From Williamsoniiplasma lucivorax ATCC 49196 (lineage in GTDB: Bacteria > Bacillota_I > Bacilli_A > Mycoplasmatales > Mycoplasmataceae), in contig NZ_JADH01000002.1 of the NCBI RefSeq assembly GCF_000518285.1, forward strand, positions 41,152-105,151: 64,000 bases of DNA. The letters run 5' to 3'. The notes beneath the pieces are model-generated. The model was not told the origin of the DNA, searched no databases, and saw only the letters and a list, made by a program, of their open reading frames with translations. Shown in pieces: positions 55,876 to 64,000 of this stretch. The translations under genes were made by a program, and so were the position numbers. Numbering within the stretch: position 1 is the first letter of the stretch; each line of letters begins with the position of its first letter.

Positions 55876-57240
55876 ATGGCAAAAACAATGGAAGAATTAG
55901 TGAGTCATTTAAAAACTTCTGGGTTTATTTTTCAAGGTTCTGAGATTTATGGTGGGTTAGCTAATAGTTGAGATTATGGTCCATTAGGTGTCGAAGTTAA
56001 AAATAAATTAAAGCATTTATGATGAGAAACTTTTGTCAAAAAAAATCCTTTGAATTTAGGTTTAGATTCTTCAATCATTTTAAATTCAAATGTTTGAAAA
56101 GCATCAGGACATATTGATGGTTTTAATGATCCGTTAATTGATTGCAAGAAATGTCATAATCGTTTTCGCGCTGATAAATTAGTCGAAGACTTTGATGTCA
56201 ATGCTCAAGCTGGAGCGATGTCTAATGAAGAATTGGAAAATTACATCACCCAAAATGGTGTTGTTTGTCCAAAATGTCAAGCCAAAGACTTTACCAACAT
56301 TAGACAATTTGGTTTGATGTTTAAAACAAACCAAGGTGTGCTGAATGATGAAAGTTCAGTTGTTTATTTAAGACCAGAAACTGCTCAAGGAATTTTTATT
56401 AATTTCAAAAATGTACAACGATCACTGAGAAAAAAATTACCTTTTGGGATTGGTCAAATCGGTAAATCTTTTAGAAATGAAATTACCCCAGGTAATTTCA
56501 TTTTCCGAACAAGAGAATTTGAACAAATGGAATTAGAATTTTTCTATGATGAACAAGCAGATCAAAATTGATTTGAATATTGATTAAATGAAGTAGAAAA
56601 ATTCTTAGCTAAAATTGGTGTGGAAAAAACTAATTATCGTTTACATGATATTGACCCAAAAGATTTAGCTCATTATTCAAAGCGAACAATTGATATTGAA
56701 TATCACTTTCCATTTGGTTGAGGAGAACTTTGAGGAATTGCCCACCGTGGAACATTTGATTTAAATGCTCATCAAACTCTAAGTAAACAGGATTTAACTT
56801 ATTTAGATACAGTCTCAAACTCAAAAATTTTACCAGCAACTATTGAACCAAGCGTTGGGGTTGAACGTTTAATGTTAGCTATTTTATGACAAGCATTTCA
56901 TGAAGAAGAAATTGAAGCAAATAATTCTAGAATTGTCATGAAACTACCATACAATTTAGTGCCCTACCAAGTGGCTGTGATGCCTTTGCAAAAACAACAA
57001 AATGAACAAGCAAAACAACTTTATTTAGATTTATTAAATGACTTTGATGCTGTCTTTGATGAAACTGGTAATGTTGGTAAACGTTACCGACGTCAAGATG
57101 CAATTGGGACTCCCTTTGTCATTACTTATGATTTTGATTCTGATCAGGACCACAAAGTAACTGTGCGTAACCGCGATACTATGGAACAAGACAGAATTGC
57201 GATTGTTGATTTAAAAACATATTTAAAAACTAAATTCTAA
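55876..57240 (+). CDS. glyS: Glycyl-tRNA synthetase (alpha2 type)
   Basis: A 454-residue class II synthetase of the dimeric type found in Firmicutes such as Mollicutes and in eukaryotes. Two zinc-like pairs (DCKKCHN and CPKCQ) lie near 93 and 131, motif 2 has [13 protein letters not shown] and [26 protein letters not shown], and motif 3 follows with [17 protein letters not shown] precedes the ATG. Several Trp are TGA. It is followed by dnaG after 10 bases. Confidence 0.95.
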
Positions 57241-57250
57241 AAGGAGGAAT

Positions 57251-59089
57251 ATGGCAAATATCTCAAGAGAAAAAATTGATGAAATTTTAAATAATGTAGA
57301 TATTGTGTCTATCATTTCTTCATATATTCAAGTACAAAAAAAAGGACGAAACTTTTGAGCGGTTTGTCCTTTTCACAATGATAGTGACCCTTCGATGTCG
57401 GTTTCTCCTGAAAAGAAAATTTATAAATGCTTTTCTTGTGGGGCGAGCGGGAACGCCTTAGATTTCGTGAAAAATTATAAACATCTCGATTTTGTGAGTG
57501 CGGTGGTTGAGTTAGCTGAACAGGTTGGAGTTGATTTGGGTGATTTTAAAAATCACCAAGTAAAATCCAAATATACACCCCAACAAGAAAAGCTTTTTGA
57601 AATTAATGAACAAGCAATGCATTTATTTAAAACCATTCTATTTTCAGGTGAAGGGGTTAAAGCAATTGAATATTTACAAACCCGTAACATCGCTAAGTCA
57701 GAAATTGAATATTGAGATATTGGGTTTGCTTCTAAAAACATTAAACTCTATGACAAATTAATTGCTAAAGGTTACCAACAAAAAGAATTGTTAGCCGCTG
57801 AATTAATCACCATTAAAGATGGCAAAATTTATGATTACTTTTTTGACCGCATAGTTTTTCCAATTAAAAATGAAGATGGCAAAGTGATTGGTTTTTCAGC
57901 CAGAACCTTACAAGATATCACACCCAAATATGTCAATAGTCGAGAAACAATCGTTTTTAAAAAATCAGAACTAGCTTATAACATCAATAATGTGCTCAAG
58001 ATTATTAATATGAAAAAAGAGTTGATCGTTTTAGAAGGATTCATGGATGTCATTGCTTTAAAGCGAATTGGCATTGATCATGCTATTGCTTTAATGGGAA
58101 CAAGTTTAAGTGAGTTTCATCTGCGTTTATTCAAACAATTAAAAGTGACGCTTAAATTATTCTTAGATGGTGATGATCCTGGTATTCAAGCGACAATTAA
58201 AATTGCCAAGAAACTGTTTCAAAAGAACATTAAAACTTTAATTGTCAATAATGAAACTAAAAATGATCCAGATGAATTAATTGATCAAGGTAAACAAGAA
58301 TTAGTCAAAGAGTTAATTGATAAAGCAATTCATCCAATTAAATTTGTGATTGAAAAACTTTATGAAAAAGTTGACCCCACTAATCCTGATTCATTAAAAG
58401 CATATTTAAATGAAACATTTAGTTTCATGCAAATGAGTAAAGATTTAATTGTTAATGAAACATTTTTAAATGAATTAGCTAGAAGAACTGAAATTGATTT
58501 AGAAATCATTAAAAAATATTATAATGAGTTTACTACTAGTCACCATTTTGCACCTGAGCTTAATTGAGAACCAGAACCAAGACAAACAAATGTGGTCATG
58601 ACCAGACCTTTAAAACCAACAATGAAAACCAAACAACAAAATGGTGAAACAATTGCAGAAAATAAAATTTTAGTTAACCTACTTAAAACCAATGAGTTTT
58701 TAGAAACAATTACTAATAAAATTGATTTGATTGCTGATTTTGATGTGCGGATGATTATGGAAGAAGTCATTAAACAATACAATACAAAACGATATGAAGG
58801 ACAAGATTTAAACAAAATTTTTAACTTGATTGAAGAAGCTCATCTCAATGTTCAAATATCATTAATGGATTTAGTTGAAAATCCAGTCAATACAACTGAG
58901 TTTACTCAGAAAACTTTAGATGATTCATTCTTAACTTTAGAAATTTTTAAAAAGAAAAAAGAACGTGATGATCTCGATATTCGATTAAAAGCAGCTCAAG
59001 ATCTACAAATTAAGCGGTCTTATTTAAAAATGAAAGATGCTTTAACTAAAGAAATCAAAAAGTTAGAAACGAGAAGAGGAAATAAATAA
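57251..59089 (+). CDS. dnaG: DNA primase DnaG
   Basis: A 612-residue primase. The zinc-binding domain has Cys39, His42, Cys60 and Cys63 (CPFH and KCFSC). The TOPRIM catalytic part has LIVLEGFMDVIAL and LFLDGDDPG. The C-terminal helicase-binding part is helical and divergent. GGAGG at 57243-57247 precedes the ATG. It sits in the conserved glyS-dnaG-rpoD order and is followed by rpoD after 3 bases. Confidence 0.95.
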
Positions 59090-59092
59090 CTT

Positions 59093-60541
59093 ATGGCAAA
59101 GAAAAATAAATTAAAAGGTGCAGACCTTAAAAAACTGAAAACAACAACTGAATTAATTGACTATATCATTGATTTTGCAAAGAAAAATGGAACTATTGAA
59201 ATGGAAGAAATCCAGGAAGTTGTCGTGAAACATTTTCCATTTTTTTCTGATGAAGAACATGAATCAATTTTTGAAGAATTGGAAAAAGATGGCACAGTTT
59301 TTACTAGTGATGAAGATATTGAAATTTCTGAAACTGATGAAGATGAAGAAATTATTGGCGATTTAGATAGTATCCAAATCGAAGAACCAGAACATGATGA
59401 TGACGATGATTTTAGTCGTGAATTCAAAGAACACCGTGTTGCTGCTGAAAAAGCCAAAAGAGAAGCGAAAGAATCACAAGCGATTAAATATCGTGTCGGT
59501 GGAATTAGTAATGAAACTAAAATTCAAGATATTATTAAAGCTTACTTTAACAAAATTGGTTCTTCAAAAGTTTTAACTAAAGCTGAAGAAATTGTTTATG
59601 CACAAATGTTAGAATCAGATGACCCAGAAGAAGTGGAAGAAGGAAGATATAAATTAATTGAATCAAACTTAAAACTTGTGATTTCAGTTGCTCGTAAACA
59701 TTTAAACCGTGGTTTAGATTTTTCAGATTTAATTGAAGAAGGAAACATCGGGTTAATGAAAGCTGTTGATAAATTTGATTACTCAAAAGGATTTAAATTT
59801 TCAACTTATGCAACATGGTGAATTCGTCAAGCAATCACTCGTGCGATTGCTGACCAAGCTAGAACTATTCGTATCCCTGTGCATATGGTCGAAACAATTA
59901 ATAAATTAGCGAGAATTGAAAGACAATTAACTCAAGAATTAGGGCGTGAACCGACAACTCAAGAAATTGCTGATGCCATTGGTGGGGGAATTACTCCTGA
60001 AAAAGTTGTGGAAATCAAAAAAATTAGTGTGGAACCAGTTTCGTTAGAAAAACCATTTGGTGATGAAGATGATACTCATTTTGGTGATTTTGTTGAAGAT
60101 AAAGATATGTTATCACCAGACGAATATGCTGAAAAAGAAGTGTTAAGAGAAGTTATTGACCAAGTGTTTTCAGAAATGAGTCCACGTGAAGAAAAAGTTA
60201 TTCGTATGCGTTATGGAATTGTACCAACTAAATTAAGGACTTTAATGCGTTTAGCAGAAGAGTGTGGTGATCCTTTGGTCAACGAATTAAGAGAATCTGT
60301 TAAATCATTATCAATTCATATTGACACTTCAATTCAAAAAATTAGAACATTTAAAGATCCAATTATTTTAGAACATTTAACTAAATATGATTCACCAAAA
60401 ACTTTAGAAGAAGTTGGAAAAGAATTAAATTTAACTCGTGAACGTATTCGCCAAATCGAAGCTAAAACTGTCCGTAAATTAAAAGCACCAAACAATGCTA
60501 ATAAACTTGGAAAATTATTAAAAGAATTTTATAAAGGTTAA
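59093..60541 (+). CDS. rpoD: RNA polymerase primary sigma factor (sigma-70)
   Basis: A 482-residue SigA. Region 1.1 and an acidic linker occupy the first 150 residues; region 2 has [53 protein letters not shown] (spanning a TGA Trp), region 3 follows, and region 4.2 has [22 protein letters not shown]. Between MRYGI and TLEEVG (about 377-436) there are roughly 55 extra residues absent from Bacillus or E. coli sigma. It serves nearly all promoters in Mollicutes. The stop precedes trmK by one base. Confidence 0.95.
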
Positions 60542-60542
60542 A

Positions 60543-61214
60543 ATGTTATCTAAAAGATTAAAAAATCTTGCAGATTTAGTCATAGCTGGTGATTTTGTGG
60601 CCATTGATGTTGGTACTGATCATGGACTTTTACCGATTCACTTGATTAAAAATCAAATTGTTAAAAAAGTTTATGCTGCCGACATTAATTCTGAACCTCT
60701 AAAATCAGCTCATAAAAACATTAAAAAGCATCATCTTGAACAACAAATCATCCCAGTTTTAAGTGATGGTTTAGCATTTGTGCAAGACATTGATGATGAG
60801 ATTGAATATTGTTTTATTGCTGGTTTGGGAGCATCAACAATTAAAGAAATTTTAAGCAATGATCATCATAAAATTAAAAATTATTTAATTTGTGCCAATA
60901 CTGAAATTTCAGCCTTACGTCAATTTGCCAATGATTGTCAATATTTGGTCAAATATGAAACTTTCTTTGTTGACCATAAACATCATTATTGACTGATTTG
61001 GATTAGTAAAACCCCAACAACTCAATTGGTTAAAAATCTTACTTTAGGTGATTTTAAATGATTTATCAATAACCAAGAATACCAAAAATATTTGCTAAAC
61101 CAAATTAAATTTTTTGAACGTATTGTGCAAAAAATTAATCAAGAAGACAATGTGAGACAAGGTCTTGAACAAAAAATAGTCACTATCAAGGAGTATGTAA
61201 AATTATGGAATTAA
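60543..61214 (+). CDS. trmK: tRNA (adenine-22-N1)-methyltransferase TrmK
   Basis: A 223-residue Rossmann methyltransferase making m1A22. It opens MLSKRLKNLADLV, then VAIDVGTDHGLLPIHL (SAM motif I), VYAADINSEPLKSA, and VLSDGLAFV, as in the YqfN/TrmK family. The C-terminal helical hairpin is shorter. It sits right after rpoD as in Bacillus. The end overlaps the Nif3-like gene by 10 bases. Confidence 0.93.
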
Positions 61215-61990
61215 TTAAAATTTTAAAATATTTAGATAAAAAATTTCCAACATCAACAGCTGCTGATTGGGATAAAGTTGGTTTGCAAATTTTAAATCCG
61301 AAACAAGAAATTAATAATAACCAAGAAATTCAAAAAATTTTAACTTGTTTAGATGTGAATTTAGAAGTCGTTAATCAAGCAATTGCTCAAAATGTTAATT
61401 TAATCATTTCTCGTCATCCTTTTATTTTTGGGGAGTTAAGTGATGAGAAAAATAATCATGCTAAAAAAATGATGATGAAAAAATTAATTAGTCATAATAT
61501 TTACATTTATGCTATTCACACTAATTTTGATAGTTCCAATAATAATCCACTTTTAAAAGCGATTGAGCAACATTTTCATCTTAAAAAAATTAGTCCTTTT
61601 GGCAAAACTAAAGATGGTTGACAAATTAAATTGAGATCACCAATTACTTTAGCTGAATTAAGAAAGAAAATGCAACAATTATTTGCTGAAAATGATAATT
61701 TAGTCAATGTGAATTGAAATGATCACACCCAAGTTCAAACATTTTATTTAGTGCCTGGTAGTGGAAGTGAATTCATGGTGTTGAACCAATTAACTGATGT
61801 TGTTTTCATTACTGGTGAAGTGAAATGACACCACTGAATTTATGCTAATGATAATCAAGTGAATTTATTAAGTTTAGGTCACTATATGGAAAATCATTTT
61901 ACAAAAGATTTAGAAAATATTTTAACAAATGCATTCAAAGAAGAAGTGACAGTTTTTGGATTTGATATCCAAAAACAATATAAGAAATAA
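61205..61990 (+). CDS. Nif3-like dinuclear metal-centre protein (YqfO/DUF34)
   Basis: A 261-residue Nif3/DUF34 protein following trmK as yqfO follows yqfN in Bacillus. The N-terminal DWDKVGLQI and AIHTNFDSS (metal His and Asp) are typical, and GHYMEN near the C-terminus provides His and Glu. The usual HHP is RHP here (Arg70-His71), so one metal ligand is changed. The extra middle domain of YqfO is absent. The exact role is unknown; GTP cyclohydrolase-like annotation should be avoided. Confidence 0.85.
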
Positions 61991-61999
61991 GAGGTAAAC

Positions 62000-63358
62000 A
62001 TGAACTTTAATAATTTTGGTTTTAAAAAGTATGTAAACGATACTTTACAAGATTTGCATTTTGTTGAACCAACATCAGTTCAACAAAAAGTCATTCCATT
62101 AATTAAAAAACACAAAAATGTGATTGCATTAGCACACACCGGAACTGGGAAAACCCATGCTTTTTTGCTCCCAATTTTAAATAATTTAAACTTTGAGCAA
62201 ACAAATAAAGTCCAAGCTTTAATTGTTGTCCCAACTAGAGAATTGGCTAAACAAATTTATGATAATGTCAAACCATTTTTAAAACATGAACCAAGAATGT
62301 CTGTTGGTCTTTATATTGGTGGGGAAGATATTAAAAAAGATCAAGAAGCATTAAATAAAAACCAACCAACAATTGCCATTGGAACACCAACAAGATTAAA
62401 AGAATTGTATGTTTTAGATGCCTTAAAATTAACTAGTGCCAATTATGTTGTTGTTGATGAATGTGACATGATTTTTGATTTAGGATTTATTGAAGATGTT
62501 GATTTCATTTTAGCAAAAATGAAAAAAGATTTAGTGCTATCTTTCTTTTCAGCGACCATCAACCAACAATTACAACAATATTTAAAAAAATATATTAAAG
62601 AAAGTTTTTTTATTGATGATTCCCAATCAAAGCCAACAAATAGCAATGTTAAACATCTTTTAATTGATACTAAAAACAAAGAATTAGAATTAACACTAGC
62701 CAACATTGTCAAATCGATTAATCCGTTTTTAGTCTTAATCTTTGTGAATAATAAAAATGACGTGAGCAAAATTGTGACAATTTTGCGCAAACAAGGGATT
62801 GATCATATTGGTGAATTACATGGTGATTTACAACCAAGAACTCGCACAGCGATGTTAAAGCGTGTGAAAAATAATGAATTCAAATATGTTGTAGCGACTG
62901 ATGTAGCTGCGCGTGGAGTTGATATTGAAGGTGTAAGTCATGTGATTTCTATTAATCTTCCTAAAGATTTAAGTTATTATATTCACCGTTCTGGGAGAAC
63001 TGGAAGAAATAAATTAACAGGAATTAGTTATGTTTTAGATAACATTGAAAACAAAGACCGCATTCAACAATTAACAGATCAAGGGATTGAATTTGCTGTG
63101 GCTAAATTTGTTGATGGACATTTAACTGAAGTCAAAGCAAAAGTTAAAAAGAAAAGACAAGTTGAACTCGATCAAGAGTCACAAAAAGTTTTAAATAAGT
63201 ATAAAAATACTAAAATTAAACCAGGTTATAAGAAAAAACGTAAATCTGAACTAGATAAAATCAAAAAAAAGATAAGAAGGAAGCATATTCAAGAATCAAT
63301 TGATAAAATTAAAAAAGGTAAATATAAAAAACGAAGAGAAAAACTTTTTGATGAATAA
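62000..63358 (+). CDS. DEAD-box RNA helicase
   Basis: A 452-residue helicase. Motif I AHTGTGKT (45-52), Ia VPTRELAKQ, motif II DECD (153-156) instead of DEAD, motif III SAT, and motif VI HRSGRTGR are in place. A basic Lys/Arg tail of about 80 residues follows the second RecA domain and probably binds RNA. It may act in ribosome assembly or mRNA decay. GAGGTAAAC precedes the ATG. No terminator is visible before the next gene. Confidence 0.93.
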   Translation: MNFNNFGFKKYVNDTLQDLHFVEPTSVQQKVIPLIKKHKNVIALAHTGTGKTHAFLLPILNNLNFEQTNKVQALIVVPTRELAKQIYDNVKPFLKHEPRMSVGLYIGGEDIKKDQEALNKNQPTIAIGTPTRLKELYVLDALKLTSANYVVVDECDMIFDLGFIEDVDFILAKMKKDLVLSFFSATINQQLQQYLKKYIKESFFIDDSQSKPTNSNVKHLLIDTKNKELELTLANIVKSINPFLVLIFVNNKNDVSKIVTILRKQGIDHIGELHGDLQPRTRTAMLKRVKNNEFKYVVATDVAARGVDIEGVSHVISINLPKDLSYYIHRSGRTGRNKLTGISYVLDNIENKDRIQQLTDQGIEFAVAKFVDGHLTEVKAKVKKKRQVELDQESQKVLNKYKNTKIKPGYKKKRKSELDKIKKKIRRKHIQESIDKIKKGKYKKRREKLFDE

Positions 63359-63386
63359 TTAAAATTGAATTATTTGAGAGGGCCTT

Positions 63387-63674
63387 GTGAGAAAAATTGT
63401 TGTTTTTGATAATGAAACGAAAAAAAAGAAAGTTGTAACTTTAACTAGTGATTATGAGGCTAGCATTAAAGCTATGCCTAATTATCAAAAAAATAAAGAT
63501 ATTTTAATGCTGAAAGCACAAAAATATCTTAAACAATCAATGTATTTGCGCCAAGCACTTTGAAAAGATGTGCTAATGGTAGCGTTTGCTGCTTTGATGA
63601 CCACGATTGCTTTAAACTACTTTATTTCAACAACGGGTAAAACAGGACTATTTCCAGGTGGATTGGGTCTGTAA
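63387..63674 (+). pseudogene. YitT-like membrane protein, N-terminal fragment cut by an IS element
   Basis: GTG start with GAGAGGG upstream; 95 codons remain. The polar first 55 residues lead to a membrane helix (VLMVAFAALMTTIALNYFI) and then TGKTGLFPGGLG, which matches the first loop of YitT/DUF2179 proteins. Immediately after the Gly codon the frame runs into the presumed IS end and stops at TAA (63672-63674). The distal part would lie beyond the element, outside the window. Homology is by eye; truncation is inferred from the transposase next door. Confidence 0.65.
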
Positions 63675-64000
63675 AGAATTTTGTGTAAATTCCAAAACAC
63701 ACGATTAACTTTGTAGTAAGTTAATAATGAAGAATGGAGATAACACATGAAAAAACAACCAAAAGATTCTTTCGAACAAGGTCTAGACCTAATACTTGAA
63801 AATGAAAAAGATTTTTCAAAAATTTTTAATGAAGATGGGCTATTTAAAAAGCTAACAAAAAGAATTGTTGAAAGGGCTTTAAATACTGAAATGGATGCCT
63901 ATTTAGGGTATGAAAAATATAACCGAAATACAGATGAAAATAACTATCGAAATGGCACAAGTTCTAAAACAATTTTGACTGAAAATGGTGAAATTGATTT
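63666..64000 (+). mobile_element. Left end of an IS256-family insertion sequence (partial)
   Basis: The sequence from GGTCTGTAAAGAATTTTG (from about 63666) has the look of an IS256-family terminal repeat (GTCTGTAAA type) and lies 80 bases before a transposase ORF. The exact end and the other inverted repeat cannot be set because the element leaves the window. Confidence 0.65.
63747..64000 (+). CDS. IS256-family transposase, partial (N-terminal 84 residues)
   Basis: ATG preceded by GGAGATAAC; open to the window end. The residues DGLFKKLTKRIVERALNTEM, then DAYLGYEKYN and NYRNGTSSKTILTENGEID match the N-terminal part of Mutator-type (IS256) transposases. The DDE catalytic residues lie beyond the window. 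Translation stays in one frame, so the copy may be intact. Confidence 0.9.
   Translation, partial: MKKQPKDSFEQGLDLILENEKDFSKIFNEDGLFKKLTKRIVERALNTEMDAYLGYEKYNRNTDENNYRNGTSSKTILTENGEID

Overview
The window is AT-rich and reads UGA as tryptophan throughout: dozens of genes (rpsP, rimM, trmD, obgE, dnaK, lon, rpoD and others) are continuous only if TGA is Trp. With the small streamlined gene set, prolipoproteins with a 'VVAC' lipobox, a giant FtsX-like permease and the absence of cell-wall genes, this points to a Mollicutes bacterium. The style of the lipoproteins and the purine riboswitch suggest the Entomoplasmataceae/Spiroplasma side (Mesoplasma, Entomoplasma, Williamsoniiplasma). The genus is inference. 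Apart from a partial P-loop gene and hpt at the left edge, every gene lies on the + strand.

Layout. 0-3.6 kb: hpt (minus), rlmH, then the ribosome/tRNA operon rpsP-rimM-trmD-rplS. 3.7-4.4 kb: two tandem small lipoproteins. 4.6-7.3 kb: rbgA-rnhB, then ssb-like-dprA. 7.4-12.5 kb: a pair of full-length ABC exporters and trmFO. 12.6 kb: tRNA-Arg(UCU). 12.7-18.5 kb: hypothetical genes, an APC permease, obgE, nadE and two membrane proteins. 18.6-21.5 kb: a guanine-type purine riboswitch with a terminator platform controlling guaA-guaB; this IMP dehydrogenase lacks its CBS pair. 21.8-22.7 kb: a duplicated membrane protein.

22.8-29.7 kb is the heat-shock region: clpB, then hrcA-grpE-dnaK-dnaJ, with CIRCE (HrcA operator) sites before clpB and hrcA; a third CIRCE precedes lon at 39.3 kb. 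29.8-33.1 kb: an AzgA-like purine permease, mnmA and a coiled-coil membrane protein. 33.2-37.9 kb: a DUF2779 predicted nuclease, fmt, an ECF S-component-like protein, efp and an Asp23-like gene. 38-43 kb: tig, lon, rarA.

43.0-51.1 kb is a surface/export island: an 889-residue MOLPALP-like protein without a lipobox cysteine, followed by a 1791-residue FtsX-like permease with no ATPase beside it. At 51.8-53.5 kb there is a C39 peptidase-transporter fusion whose nucleotide-binding domain is truncated and degenerate, the most unusual protein in the window. 53.6-63.4 kb is a dense housekeeping run: ybeY-era-recO, glyS-dnaG-rpoD-trmK-Nif3-like and a DEAD-box helicase. The window ends in an IS256-family element that appears to have cut a YitT-like gene.

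Functionally the window couples ribosome biogenesis and tRNA modification (rlmH, rimM, trmD, rbgA, era, ybeY, trmFO, mnmA, trmK, obgE), protein quality control under HrcA, and guanine-nucleotide supply (hpt, purine permease, guaAB under a riboswitch).
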